DNA of 64,000 nucleotides, from positions 3,596,001 through 3,660,000 of the forward strand of contig OZ004581.1 of the NCBI GenBank assembly GCA_963924555.1, in the 5' to 3' direction. Both the position numbers and the translations under genes were made by a program. Of the stretch, positions 1-12,477 are shown in pieces. How positions within the stretch are numbered: the stretch's first letter is position 1; every line of letters begins with the position of its first letter. The stretch comes from Crambe crambe (lineage: Eukaryota; Porifera; Demospongiae; Poecilosclerida; Crambeidae). The notes below the pieces were generated by a model. That model did no database searches. It saw only the letters and a list, made by a program, of their open reading frames with translations, and was not told the origin of the DNA.

Positions 1-1290
1 TACCTTAGCACTCATCCACAAAGTTCTAATGTTGGGGTCACAAAATAAGTCAAGTGATCTCTGGAAGTAAGCATCAGATGCTTGTAACATAAGCATCTAT
101 GTAATATCTAACCAGTTCATTTGCATAACTGCTGTTGTTCCAAGCAGCTCTGGAGTTATAGTTCCATAGCAACCATGCATGTTTGAGGAGCTTTAAATCA
201 AGAGCTCCCTAGTGTAATCAAGATCATTTATGCAGGTCACCATTTTGATGACTCTAACCTCATTCAACATGGCATCCCAGTAGTATCCTGTGCAGTTTGT
301 GGCTCTAAAATTAAAATGTTTGTTCACTGATACTGTTTTGACAACTTGTGTTATAAAAGGTTTAAGGCAGTAGCTACTAGCTACCCATAGATAATATAAA
401 CTAGAGGAACATCATAATAATAATGTAGGCTAGCTAATTTTGCCACTATAGACTAACAATGGAAAAGTCTAAATGGGGTGATAAATCAATGGGGCTCATG
501 GAAGCTCTCAGCCTTTTTCTTCACCTATAACACAAGGTTGAATAATAAACCTATGGGGTGTAACAAAGATTATGCAGTCCAATTAATTTTGAGGCATACA
601 ACCTTTTTGTTTTCTTTACACACACCTGTCCAAGGTGGAATTCCTAGATGAAATCTTGTAGGGAGCCTCACCTAGCTAGATAGCTATTTTGTGGTAGAAG
701 TATCCAATTGTGGACCAAGATGTAGCACAGCTAGAGTTTCACCACACTTCTTCCACACTTCTTCCAAGGTGATTTTCATAGCTAGACTGGAGAAAACCAC
801 CAATCTCTTTCACTGCATCCATGCAGTGACAATTCTTCAGCCTTGAGAATTTCATTATTCACTGAGGGGGGACATTATTCACCAGTGAATTATGTCCTAG
901 GGGAAGACATTATTCAGGGGAAGATCATATGCAGGCTAGCTAATTTCACCACCATAGCAATGGAAAAGTCTACCGACCAATGTCTAGAGTTAGAAAGGCT
1001 TCAAATATAGCACTAAAGCTAGCTAGTCAGCCATGAAAGCTTCGTGCACAGAGAATCCAGCAGCAGAGTTGTGTGGAAATCACCAACTATATAAGGTAGG
1101 TTTTCCAGCTTATCAACTAACTATATGGTACCTTGTTGCTCTTCCCTAGGCTTCAGTTGGTGTTCTTCATATAGTTTGTTCATAGCAGCTTCTCTCTAGC
1201 TCTAGATGGAAACCCCACCACACTCGATAGAATTATACTTTTTTTTTCAAAAGTAGAAAGCGTGAATAAAGTTTGATTTCTACCCTCGAC
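1..1290. other. no gene seen; AT-rich with short dispersed repeats
   Basis: All frames are closed over short distances. A 37-40 bp direct repeat (GCTAGCTAATTT and a following GGAAAAGTCT) occurs at 428-468 and 935-972. The stretch 1138-1225 resembles 33,339-33,415 and 42,545-42,630, so it is part of a dispersed repeat. Confidence 0.5.
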
Positions 1291-1297
1291 TGTCACA

Positions 1298-1331
<34 letters not shown>
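1298..1331. repeat. (TA)n followed by T run
   Basis: Simple dinucleotide AT repeat running into a poly-T tract. Confidence 0.9.
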
Positions 1332-1332
<1 letters not shown>

Positions 1333-2596
1333 GTGTGTGAATACAGTTTCATTATGCGCTCATATAAAGATATAAAGGTTCCACAGTAGCTAATAGAAAT
1401 AATACAGATTATGAATCACTACACTAACCTACAGTCAATATTTATATTTAAGTTGTCATGTTCAATACAAACAATGAAAATCATGTACAAAAACTAGTAG
1501 GCTGTATGACAGCTGCATGACTATAAAACGATTAGCTAGGTATTGTTTTTATGCAGCATTCACTGTCCTTCTTATTATCACAGGAGCAACTCGTATTCCT
1601 GTACGATGCTATATTGGAATCTGTTTTATGTGGAAACACCCAGATCTCTGCTGCCAATTAATATATATATATTGTGCACAATTAATTTCGAGTCAGCAAT
1701 TAAAGCAAAGAAAAGCCTGGAAGAGGAGTTCTACTTCAGCAATGCAATGTAGGTGTGGGTATTATGAGTCAGTCTCTACCACTTGCTAAGAATCTACACG
1801 AAAACTTACCTTATTCATGTATAATCATAAATAAGACCAAGTGACCAATCTGAATAAAAAAAGCACAGGGAAGCAAAGATTGGAGTAAAAAATAAGTCAA
1901 TTCTTAGAGACAGAAATCAAGCCAGTAACATACTTCTGACTCATAATACCTTCCGGAGTATGTAATTATTACACATAATCTGGAGCAATTTTCAGCATTC
2001 AGATCTTATCTTCTAGCACGTGCACGCGCACGCGCACTTGCAAGAAACATGCCCCGCCCCATCGATTCTTGCAGTCGTGCACGTGGCAGGTGAAAGTAGA
2101 GACTTGTCCAGGGTGTTGTAACGATTGATTGGTCAAAAAGATCTATAAGGCAGAACTAAACCGTTGGATTGACAAATTTACAAACTTGCTGGTAAGTGTA
2201 TTAGACGAATTTAGGGCATTGTGCAGATAACTGTATGATGCATGTTCCCTAGCAGGGATAAAAGAGTGAGATGTGTGATTGGGGCTAGTGAGTTGGTGTA
2301 GAAAAGTTTCATTGAGATCTAGCTATTAATCAGAGAGTGCTAGCAAGTAGGGATGGCATGTCAAGGACGGTATGAACTAAAAACTCTTCTTTCTCTTCTA
2401 CCCTTACTCTACAGGTTCTCAGAAGGCTACAGTGAATTATTACATCTACACAAAAGAGAGAAGAATGTTCAAAAATTCATTTGCTTACAAGGAAAACTAT
2501 ATTTAAAATTGACTTTTGTTCTTTATAATAATAAGGATTTTTTCCTTCTTTATAACTTTATAATTATAGTGTCAAAGTGGACACAAGGTGAACCTA
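1332..2596. other. no supported gene
   Basis: Short open frames at 1517-1789 and 2353-2622 show no domain, splice support or coding bias. A purine-pyrimidine alternating GC stretch (GCACGCGCACGCGCAC) lies near 2020-2036. Confidence 0.45.
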
Positions 2597-3303
2597 CTAA
2601 AGTCTATTCGCGTTCACCTTGACCTTCTTATATCCGCGATAACTTGCTTAATTCTTGACCAATTTCAAAATTTCAAACACCAGCAGCTAGCTAGTTACCT
2701 GAGATTTATGATGATGCTTTTTATAAGGACTCATTCCTTACCAGTAAGAAGTTAGCTGTATGTCCCATAAGCAAAGTATGGAGCTGCCATTCACCACAAG
2801 GAATGTAGTGCGCGCGATAGAGCAAAACAATGGCTGCCAGGTGCTACTGATTCTCGAGTAAGTTAGCTAGCTTACGCGAGTAACTGCTGGTTAAAACTAA
2901 GAAATATGAATTATAGAATAGTTTAGCTAACTAGAAAACTGAATCACAGAATCTTTTAGCTAACTAGATCGATAGAATCAATGAGAAGTCACATTATCAA
3001 GTTTAACTACAATATTCGAATCACTGCTAAACTTCCCGGCAGTTTAGCTTATACAGAACATACAGAATAATCATTGCTAAACCCTCCAGGAGTTGCTGGG
3101 ATCAGGAAAGGAAGGAGCAGGCTTGAGATGTCAGCTAAACCATAACACGTGGCTTGCCTCCAATTACCCGCGCATACCTCTAGCCATAACTATGTGGCTA
3201 ATTGGATTAATACGCGTTCTTACGTAAGCTTACTATACCACAGCTACTTCCGGGGGGGGGGGGGGGGGGGGGGGGGGCCAAGGTGAACGCGAATAGACTT
3301 TAG
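2597..3303. mobile_element. TIR element with 25-bp perfect terminal inverted repeats and an internal G tract
   Basis: CTAAAGTCTATTCGCG with nine more bases at 2597-2621 is repeated exactly in inverse at 3279-3303. The right repeat is preceded by an uninterrupted run of 26 G (3252-3277). No coding region inside and no clear target duplication, so the family is not assigned. About 700 bp suggests a non-autonomous DNA transposon. Confidence 0.7.
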
Positions 3304-3339
3304 CCGCTGGCTAATGAAACATAATAGCTACTATACACT

Positions 3340-4140
3340 ATTGTGGTGAACAAATTCCAGTTTTAATTGTTTCTTAAAAGCCTGGTGAGATATTAGGCTC
3401 ACAATTTCATCTGGGACTTTGTTCCAGAGCTTATAAATAGGAGCCACGACAATAGTTTGTTCTCACTCGAGGGAGAAATAATGGTGGGAGTTAACATGAT
3501 AAATACCGCCTAGTGAAAACACTCAGCAGTATTAGTGACCTGCCATGGAGGATTCGCTTGCATAGGCAGAGCTTCAGCAAGCTCCTGTACCCGCTCCAGT
3601 TTGCAATGGCGTGATGTGGATCCCAGATACGGTGTAACCTCGGTCGCACCTCGTTTATTCAGAACCTCAACATCGTTTATCCAGCAACTACATAACAATA
3701 ATCAGTAGATCTACACTGTTAGTACTGGCCCATAAAATTAAACAACACAGCATAACTGCAACATTATTATTTCAATGCACTTCACTAATTCATTTCACTA
3801 ATTCACTAATTGGGCAGCTTGGAAAAGAAATTTGGACAAAAGTGTCCAGATAGGTTTGAGTGTATTGGCACTGGGACTACCAATGATGCGTTTGGCCTGA
3901 CAGCAAGTTGTGTTGATGTGAGCAGACCAGGAGAGATCATTAAAAAGGATGATTCCTAGATATTTGATGGAGGACACAGTCTCAATGGCCTTCTTTTTGA
4001 GGTCTAAATTTAGGACAAGTGACTTCTTCCTTGTCACCAGCATTCACAGACCTTGGGTTTCAGTAAGATTGATGTACCAACTTACTGGCTATAGTCATCA
4101 AATTCTGTTTGACCATCTGTTAGAGGGCACCTAGAGACTG
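3340..4140 (-). pseudogene. LINE reverse transcriptase C-terminal relic
   Basis: The minus strand at 3798-4043 encodes SIKYLGIILFNDLSWSAHI followed by a Lys-Arg-rich segment, the characteristic post-catalytic region of non-LTR retrotransposon reverse transcriptases. Weaker similarity continues to about 3340 (QAFKKQLK near the end, as in LINE C-termini) but frames change and stops intervene. The endonuclease and catalytic YxDD parts are absent. The element points leftwards and its 3' end abuts the right TIR of the neighbouring element. Confidence 0.65.
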
Positions 4141-4641
4141 ATCTTTTGCTATTAGTTTTGACTAAGCTTTTACTTCACAATTCAGTGATATCGACTAGCT
4201 AATCTTTCTCTACCATTTTTTGAAGCTGTGCACGTGCTACTAGGTCTTCATTTAGCAAGCTGTTTATTCTTTTCTGATGGTGTTCCAGTTTCTCCTTATT
4301 GCACTACAGTACAGATGCTCATCCTATTATAGCCAGTACTTGGCTGTAGTGTAGTCAGCTCACTCTTCACCATGCCATGCACATGTCATTTACATTGCTG
4401 TTGCTGTAAAGTTTGATATTACAACTAATAGCAAAAAAAAATCACCGTACGTACCTGCAAAAGAAAAAGATAAAGATCAGGTTTATGATGTAGCTAGAAC
4501 TGACTGTAGCCTCATGTCAAATAACTACTGCATGCTCTCAGTTGAAGTGACAGTCAATACTGCCACCCTCAATTCTTTACATACACAAACTTTTAACTTC
4601 ACAGTTATTTAAAGAAAAAGCACTAAGAAAAAGGATAGAAA

Positions 4642-4838
4642 CAAGTGAGCGCAAAAAATTAAAAGGGTTAGGTAGGGATAGCCTAAAATTACTGCGGCCT
4701 TATATGAAAACAATCCCTACATTTACGACTTCCATTAGCTAGCTATAGGCAGTGGATGTGAATGTAGGGATTGTTTTCATATGAGGCTGCAGTAAATTTT
4801 AGGCTATCCCTACTTTAAAAAATTTTCGCGATCACTTG
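4642..4838. mobile_element. palindromic MITE
   Basis: Left and right arms of about 80 bp are inverse copies (CAAGTGAGCGCAAAAAATT at left; CGCGATCACTTG at right; inner arms share AACAATCCCTACATT). Short central loop. Arms resemble the element at 5601. Confidence 0.8.
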
Positions 4839-4847
4839 TATATCATA

Positions 4848-5090
4848 CAAGAAAAAACATTAATTTTATTTAAATAAATGAAGGTGATGTAGGGATGACT
4901 AGTCAAAAAAGAGTTGGAACAAGAGCTGAATAGATGAAATCATGCAAGGATGAAGTCGAATGTGGATACGTCAGACCTAGTGACAGCACCCGAATCCGAC
5001 TTCATCCTTGCATAATTTCAATCTTGTTCCAACTCTTTTTTGAGTAGTCATCCCTACATCATCTTCATTTATTTAAATGTTTTTTCTTGT
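4848..5090. mobile_element. palindromic MITE
   Basis: Arms of about 100 bp: ACAAGAAAAAACAT and GATGTAGGGATGACTA at left, inverse copies at right, with a short loop around 4965-4990. The inner arm (GGATGAAGTCGAAT) is shared with the elements at 57095 and 63030. Confidence 0.8.
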
Positions 5091-5600
5091 TTCTTTCGAT
5101 TTTTTTTTCTTTGCAGGTTATTATTTTTGTGATTTCCTATACATACCACTGCCAATAAGACTGGTAGTGAGAGAGAGGGAAATTGAAGTTCAATTAATTC
5201 TTGCTTCATGAAATTCATAGCTCTTGTGTATCAATGTGTGGATCACAATCAAGCCTGGCAAACAATTTAGTGAGACTAAATTTCAGATACTGCTGAGCTG
5301 CTCAATTAGCCTGCTAGCTTTCATTTCTAACTAATGCACATCTCATGGGCACTCAAGCGTTCCCATTCAAAGTTTAAATGTTGTCCTTAGTACAGCTGCA
5401 GTTAATAATCTTAGAGCTGATTAGTTCTGACCTCAGCTTTATTAGTTTTGTAAGTGATCGAGAGTCATGACAAATTCGTTGTTTACGCATTCACGTTATG
5501 TTTAATGGCTATAGTCTATTGTACTAAGACAGCAGCTTTTTTCTGAGTGAATTAGAGGCTAAACTGATGGGACATGGACCTGGTCTGAGTAAAATGTTTT
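5091..5600. other. no gene seen
   Basis: All frames closed; no repeat structure recognised beyond short AT-rich words. Confidence 0.4.
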
Positions 5601-5790
5601 GAGCACAAAAAATTTCTTCTAAATTTAAAGGTTAAGTAGGGTGTACTGTAGTCTTGTACGAAAACAATCCCTACATTTAATCCACTGCCTATAGCCAGTT
5701 GTAAATATAGGGATTATTTCTGCAGTACATTTATACAGCCAAGCTAGATTCCTACTTAACCTTTTTATTTAGAAGAAATTTTTTGCGCTC
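5601..5790. mobile_element. palindromic MITE, same family as 4642
   Basis: Begins GAGCACAAAAAATTTCTTCT and ends with the inverse (AGAAGAAATTTTTTGCGCTC). The inner arms contain the AATCCCTACATTTA motif and a diverged inverse copy. Confidence 0.75.
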
Positions 5791-5888
5791 ACTTGTTTCC
5801 ATCCTTTTTCTTTGCAAAATGTAAAGAGCTAGCTTAGCTAGCTAAACTGAAGAGAAGAGCAAGGAGAAGAGCTAGCTAGCTCGTACAC

Positions 5889-6045
5889 AAGGGATGACCA
5901 TTGCTCAAAAAAGTAAGGAAACAAGGATAGGGATGAAGGGATCAATCTTTGTTCTGTATAACAATCCCTACATATACGTCCATTACTGCACTATAATCTG
6001 AAGCTACCTGACGTATATGTAGGGATTGTTGCAATGATTATTTAT
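5889..6045. mobile_element. MITE, left arm plus inner palindrome
   Basis: Left arm GGATGACCATTGCTCAAAA matches the left flank of the element at 25343. An inner inverted repeat (ACAATCCCTACATATACGTC at 5961-5980 and its inverse at 6010-6029) is intact; the right outer arm is missing. Confidence 0.65.
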
Positions 6046-6269
6046 CAGCCAGTCAAGGCTTGACTATATTGGAGGTCCAGGATGCAGATGAATCTGAAAT
6101 AGTCTAAAATCCCCGAGTAGTCTACTATGATCTAGCCCGCACATATACATAGAGCTTGAGCTTAGCTAGCTGAGTAATGTTATAATTTCAAATAATTGGA
6201 TATCAAATACATGCACATGCATATTATCGAAAATGTGGCTTCCAATAATTAGATTAGTCGAGTACTGTG

Positions 6270-6412
6270 CTCTGTAGTGTCTCATTTTTCTTGAAGAGCC
6301 ATCCTTTCGAAGGAAGAGAGAGCAAGCAGCTGAAATTCTCCTGTGGACGTGTCCGACAATTGTAGACATCCTAATAACAGCAACAGCATAGGGATCGCTA
6401 CTGTTATCAGCC
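6270..6412 (-). pseudogene. fragment of a HIRAN-like repetitive ORF
   Basis: The minus strand reads DPYAVAVIR then IVGHVHRRISAACSLFLRK. The pattern D-x-Y-A-V-A-V followed by VGH-x-P-R-x-IS and FLR is one I recognise from many uncharacterised sponge and cnidarian proteins with a HIRAN-like fold. Only about 45 residues remain before the frame loses similarity. A second fragment lies at 18548. Probably spread by a mobile element. Confidence 0.5.
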
Positions 6413-8000
6413 TCTCTCTCCTACAGTCCAATTCTTCTCCAAGAGTTGGAGTCCCTGTATAATAAAATTCCCGTCAATATTTCCGGCTATACGGTATTTG
6501 TTTGCTAACTACCTACTAAAAAGTAAAAGTGCTAACTGATGAATAAAATTTACTGACAGTATCATGTATTAGCATCATGTACTATTAAGTCTGTCTGAGT
6601 GACTCTAAAGAAATGCTGGTCTCTGACCGCCTTGTCTATATGTATGTATATACTATTATGCCTGCAACTGAAACTTGAATAATTTTTTTTTCCACTAGCA
6701 TTTTTCAACCCTTGATAATGTGAATTGCAACCTGAGCTGTACACGTGCATGGACGCTGACAAGTCGTATATCTGCATATCAAACTCATTCTACAGGAATA
6801 TTACAACCGACGGTGATAATTGACATCACAATAAATCAGTAGTGCACATTAGGTATGAGCTAGCTTGTGGTAGCTAGCTATCTATGGCTGAGAGTATTTC
6901 TGCTTGGGCTCCAGGATTGACTTGGCCTCCTTGGTGAAGGTTAGACTCTGATTCCAAAGGATATCCTGAGCCTATGGAACGTATTTTAATGGTGTGGTCT
7001 CACGGTATGCAATAATTACTTGCACCACTATAAACAAGTTTACTATGCAAATGCCCTTTCCCAATATAAAGTATAAAAGAGGTAAAGGGTCAGGTGCTAG
7101 TTAGGTGGGCCCAATTGTGTGGGCATGGCAGGACCTAGAAATGAATGTGCCATATGTGGCCAAATCTTACTAGGCCTTCCTCTTGTGATCGCTTAAGTTT
7201 TCTTCTTCATCCTCGCCATGTGGAGTTAAATTCAAGAGATCAAGATAGCAAGAGAGGAAAGGCCTGGGAGGACAACCGACAAAGCCATAGTAGTAAATGG
7301 TTGGGAAAAAATGATTTTATGTTCATCTCTTCCTCCATTTCTTGAACATGAAGCCATGTATCATCTCCAATGCTCAAATTTTTGTCTACAAGTTAAGTTG
7401 GTTTTTTAATCACCAGCTTCAAGAATAGCTTCTTCAGTGTATGCATTTGAAGTATAAACTTTCACAAGCCTTATGATGTCATTATTATAGCTCACATAGT
7501 ATATTTTCATTTAACTTTTGGGAAGCACATGCTTGAGAATTGGCTTATTTGGAGCCTTTCTGTGATGCTCATTTTTCATTGCATCATCTAGGTACCTATC
7601 TACACAGTCCAATATAAATGTCTAACCAACGTGTTTGACAATGTAACTTTAGGCTCATTAGCATAGAAGGAATGCTACAAATCAGTAAACTGTTATCATT
7701 ACGTATGATGAAAATAATATATAAAGAGCTGGTTGATGCATCTATCCAATGGAAAGTTTTCATTCCAGCCTTGATGTACAGATCAGCAAGGTGACATGTG
7801 CACCCTTCTCAACTTTAGACTTACATGGCTTAGCTACAGTCAAGATCATAAGGCTTTAGTTGTTGTGGTGGTACTAAAGATTCTTTAATGATGGCTGTGC
7901 ATTTTGTTCATCCACAAGCAAGCTTCCTCACTATCTCAGAGTCAGGAAATGAACTTGGTCATGTTAGTGGCGTGATCACACATCAGGAAGGTCATAGCAT
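6413..8000. other. no supported gene
   Basis: Only short open frames. The stretch 7106-7270 (GGGCCCAATTGTGTGGGCA onward) is similar to 13,714-13,870, so it is a dispersed repeat. Confidence 0.45.
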
Positions 8001-8010
8001 GTTTTCCAAT

Positions 8011-8611
8011 TAGCCTCGTACCCAGGCCCACTTTTTTCGCAGGGCGGTGGAAAAGCAAAGGGCCTGGTATAAGTTGCATGCACATGCACTTAATTAGACA
8101 CGAAATAATACGTAAAACTTCATGCATGATGAATGATGTAATCATAAAAACGTATTAACACGTGTGCATTCAATCAGTGCAACTTAAAGCTAGCTAGCTA
8201 GATCTGGCTCCAGACCTTACACATCAGTGAGACACAACAAGAACAGATCTATCCTTATGGTCAAAAACAAAAGGTAAGGCATGATACTTTGATAGCAGCG
8301 ACTCTTCTCGTCTAACCAGTGGGTAGCGACACAAACAAATAATTTCTTTCATGAATAGCTTGCACAGAACGCTTCTTGGAGTGAGGTGAATTGAATCTAG
8401 CGCAAAAAGACTGAAGTCTAGAGCTAGCTGCTGACTCAGCTCTCAAAATTATGATGATGTAATGTTTATTACGATTTGTGTAATGGACATGCCCGAAAGT
8501 ATAGTGAATCCCCCCTAAATGGGGGGATGGAGCGCATGCAACTTATACCAGGCCCTTCGCTTTTCCACCGCCCTGCAAAAGAAGTAGGCGCTAGGCCTGG
8601 GTACAAGGCTA
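8011..8611. mobile_element. MULE-like non-autonomous element with 10-bp target duplication
   Basis: Ends TAGCCTCGTACCCAGGC and GTACAAGGCTA form the tips of terminal inverted repeats of about 75 bp that also share GGTGGAAAAGC and CTGGTATAAGTTGCATG. The element is flanked by a perfect 10-bp direct repeat GTTTTCCAAT (8001-8010 and 8612-8621). Long TIRs with 9-11 bp duplications are typical of Mutator-like elements. No transposase inside. A sister copy is at 12893 and solo ends at 8996 and about 35,100. Confidence 0.8.
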
Positions 8612-8912
8612 GTTTTCCAATAAATACAGGTTTCATAAGTACCTGAGGTGTAAAGAAATTAGATACAGATCTACTGGTGGAAGCATATGATTGTGTCCTT
8701 CTGTGGCATTTCCTATTTATAAGTTGTCACATTGTTATGACCTCCATGGGAGATACCACAATCTGTCATGCACAAGGCACATCTAGCAATGTATTACCTG
8801 GGATGGTATGATTGTGTGGTATACTTCCTGAACTTGTTTGGTGGTACCATCCCAGGTAATACATGCCCTGTGCCATGTGGATGTGTGGTATACTTTCTGA
8901 ACTCTTGATTTG

Positions 8913-8963
8913 TTCGGGGGGGGGGGGGGGGGGGGAAGAGGAGGAGGAGGAGGAGGAGGAGGA
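8913..8963. repeat. poly-G run and (GGA)n
   Basis: A run of more than 20 G followed by AAGA and about nine GGA triplets. Low-complexity open frames here are artefacts. Confidence 0.9.
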
Positions 8964-8995
8964 ATAGCCATGGGACTACCACTACAAAGCTTGAG

Positions 8996-9080
8996 CTATA
9001 ATAGCCTTGTACCCAGGGCTGTTTTTTTCTCGCGGGGCAGTAGAAAAGTGAAGGGCCTGGTATCAGTTGCATGTGCACCT
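8996..9080. mobile_element. solo end of the MULE-like family
   Basis: Matches the left TIR of the element at 8011 (CCTTGTACCCAGG, GGGCCTGGTATCAGTTGCATG) with about 80% identity by eye; no partner end found nearby. Confidence 0.6.
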
Positions 9081-9591
9081 TCTTGAGCAAGAACATCCAA
9101 GTCTGAACTATAACCACATGCCTTTGTTTTGCCAGTGAGTCAGACTAGACCTGCAAGGTTTACATAATATGATCATAATTATTGTTACAAAAAACAACAA
9201 CATAGCAGTTGACGTGAACTTCTAGGAGTGATTCTGTCTAACAATAGATATATACAACACAAAGGAATCTCTGTGTTTTAGCTATAATCTATGGTTGAAC
9301 CACCCAAATTTCTTACCTAACATGTGCATATTTCCAACCATCAGGAACATCTGGGACAGTCTCAGATTTTTTTCCTCATCCCTGTCCTACCAAAATGTCC
9401 ATTGTTGTCAAGCTACCCCAATGTAATTGCTTAACTCCTTGCTGTGCATGCACATGAAATCCTGCAATGACATCATCATGATAATTATTCATTCCAATAC
9501 TCCAATTTTTTTAATAGTTGTCTACTACATAACTAAAAATAATCTGAAGTAATTGGAAAATGAAGGGGAAAACCTATGCTCAATAAAATCA

Positions 9592-9796
9592 ATGTAGGGT
9601 TAGTCTGTACTTGTACCTGTAGTGAACAGATATGCTGCCTTCAACTACCTCACATTACTGCCTAAACCAAGCAGAACTTTTACACTGACATGAACAATTA
9701 GAGCAGCTTGGTGAGAGGCAGTGATGTAGGGATCGTTATTGGCAGCATAATTTGTTTACAGAAACTGCTATAGGTGAAGTACAGGCTAACCCTACA
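9592..9796. mobile_element. palindromic MITE
   Basis: Ends ATGTAGGGTTAGTCTGTACT and its inverse (AGTACAGGCTAACCCTAC). Inner arms with ATGCTGCCTTCAA and GGCAGTGATGTAGGGAT match the element at 50281. Confidence 0.75.
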
Positions 9797-9989
9797 ACAG
9801 TGCTCCCATTAAGTATTCAAAGTTGTTCAGACATGATGTGGGAGAGCTTTGGCTGACAACATATTTTTTTGACCACACAACTATATTTTTAATAAATAAA
9901 AAAAAGTTATAGAAACTTTCAAGTTTGTATGAAAATGTATGAAATGTTTTAGTGTATGTAAATGTTTTGTTGGGTTTTTCTTGCATGAG

Positions 9990-12047
9990 TTAGGTGATCC
10001 AATTTTCCCAATCTTCCAAAGAAAAGCGAGCTTCATCCTCGGACTCTGAATTAGACATTACAGTAGACTTCTCACAACGCTCACGGTACTCATCTTTGTG
10101 GTTGAGTCTCCGTACCTTTTCTTTAGTCCACAGCTCCAATGCACCACCTGCATCCCATTCTGAGAGAGGAGGACCTTCTACATTAATTCTGATGAGCTGA
10201 TCGAGGGTGTCTTCTCCAAGGCAAGTTCGCCGATTAGTCTTAATCAGTTTGAGCCGAGAAATACCCGTTCCAAGTGTCCATTTGACATAGGAAGACAAAA
10301 CAATAACTCTATGACAGGTAGTATATTACTGTATCAACTGCTTCCACTAAATTACTTTATAATCTTCTTGTACAATGTTCACGTATTTTCTTGCATACTC
10401 CACTATGTCGTCCCATTCATCTTGAAGCATTCTCCAGAGGGATTTTAAACCTTTGATAGATTGCTTGAAGAGGTACATGTGCTGTATCACTTCTCTCCCA
10501 ACCATTTGTAGCCAGAATGGTCACTGCATGGGTGAGCAACTCAAGTGTCCTCAAATTCATCTTGAAGCATTCTCCAGAGGGATTTTAAACCTTTGATAGA
10601 TTGCTTGAAGAGGTACATGTGCTGTATCACTTCTCTCCCAACCATTTGTAGCCAGAATGGTCACTGCATGGGTGAGCAACTCAAGTGTCCTCAAACTACA
10701 CAAATCTCATCTTCCTGGAGAATTTTGCAAAGTATGGCACAAGGTTTAAGAAGGTCATGGAAGAAGGCACAGCCTAATAATATTTTGGAGTTCTACCACT
10801 TCAGTCTGTAACCTTTAGCTTTCTGTCTATCTGTGGATTTCATTCTGGAATCTTCTACAATAGCTGTCAAGTGAGTGAAGTATGCCCCAAATCTATTTAT
10901 CACATTCGCTCCAGGGCAGCCACTTTATGACCGAGTTCCACACGCACGCAGAGGGCGAATGCCTCCTCCAGAGGTTTGTGAAGGTTCCAGGCAGGCTTTC
11001 AGCTCGATCACAATATCTTCTAATTCATGGCACTTCTTGAATGATTTTTTATACATGTAGTACATGCGTAAAAGAAGCTCATCAATGTCAGAAAAAAGGT
11101 TGAGTTCAAGGCATCCTTCACGGAAAGTTCGAGCCGATGAGCCAAACACCAAAACATGAAAATCCATGGCACCTCATTCTTAAGGAGCCTCTTTAAACCA
11201 CCTTCAGCCATGTTGGCACTATACATCCATCGCAACCAAAGCCAATCATTTTTTCCTTCCATCGATCTTCAAATCCCATTATATGCTACAGCTTCTTTAA
11301 GAGACTTGAAAAGACGTTCACCTGTTGCACTACTAAGTGTCTTGCACTGAAAAATCTGCTTCTCACTTGAACTTTTCCATCTTCAGAGAAGGGATCAAAG
11401 TGAAGGACCAAGTACATTTCCACTAACACATTGACAGAATCTGTGCTTGCATCAGCTTGAATGCTAAAAAAGTTTGACTTTGATAGGGTTGCTATAAGTA
11501 AATTTTGCTGCTCACAAGCAATAAACTTAACAAAAGTGGAACAGGCTTGGTCATTTTTATACCCATCTTCTAAATTAACACCATGCTGTTCTTCCAGCTC
11601 GCTTATGGACTTCATCTTGGTGAATGCCAGGTTTTCCTTCACTATCGTGTATGCTATATCGAATTTCCTTATAGTCCTTTCAATAGTGGCAGAATCCATG
11701 GAAGACTGAGCCAGACACTTAGCGATAGGTGTGTAGTCACATACATTGGACAATTGGTGCTTCTTAAATAGTGTCCATTCCTGCATGCTCCTTAACCGAT
11801 GGTTAGTAGTGCCATCGATGAAAGCAGACCTGAAATTTCTCATAGATTCAAGTTTATCCTTGAATTGACAGCAGACCGAGCACCTTAATGTTGCTACATG
11901 ATTGCGATCGGCCATATCGAACTTGAACCAAACTGTAGTATTCGGTTCTTTGTTGTTTTCTCTCACCCATTTCTCAACTGTGCACTGCTCTTTTCTTTGA
12001 TAGTGGCTGAAAACAAGGACTAGTAGCACTAGAACTACAAGATTCAC
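9990..12047 (-). pseudogene. hAT-family transposase pseudogene (ZNF862/KIAA1586-like)
   Basis: The minus strand encodes, from 12047 leftwards: a zinc-finger-like start with WFKFDMADR, LRCSVCCQF and RNFRSAFIDGTTNHR; the first catalytic region FSIQADASTDS; after a frameshift near 11,250, WKEKMIGFGCDG and GLKRLLKNEVPW with CLAHRLELSVKDAL; and at 9993-10298 the C-terminal dimerisation region with RLKLIKTNRR and ALELWTKEKVRRL. This is the order of hAT transposases related to vertebrate ZNF862. At least two frameshifts, several stops and an internal 140-bp tandem duplication show that it is dead. TIRs were not found. Confidence 0.8.
10415..10694. repeat. exact 140-bp tandem duplication
   Basis: Two adjacent copies of a 140-bp unit (first at 10415, second at 10555), apparently identical, inside the hAT pseudogene. 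Either a very recent duplication or an assembly artefact. Confidence 0.85.
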
Positions 12048-12477
12048 TAGAAGATAGCCTCTTTCTACCTTGATTGGAGATTTTGTCTGATCAAGAGCAA
12101 TTTTACCCAGTCACGTGCAATGAATAACCGGAAATTGACCGTTATTTCTAGCACTGCTACAAGGATTTTATTTAGCATTTTTTCCCCTTCACTTGTCATA
12201 ATTATTGGCCTTCTGAACTGCTAGTACATGCATAAATAACATCTTTCTAGATTGTAGTGTGTTTTCAACTGTTTCACAGCTATACTTCATACTGGCAGGT
12301 ATTGTGATATTTCCATACTTTGAAGTGCAAAAGGTTTCTGATAAACGAAGCGTGGATAATCAAGGTTCTACCAATACGTAGCTGTAGCTGTCATACTGCT
12401 TGTATTAGAAGGTATGGTTTATAGCTAATTATTGATTTGACTTACCAATGAAAATTTCATTCCTGTAATATTCTAGA

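Noticed and set aside
2353..2622. 89-codon open frame
   Set aside because: No domain, composition typical of AT-rich noncoding DNA, and it runs into the TIR of the element at 2597.
8783..9117. Proline-rich minus-strand frames
   Set aside because: They are translations of a (GGA)n and poly-G tract.
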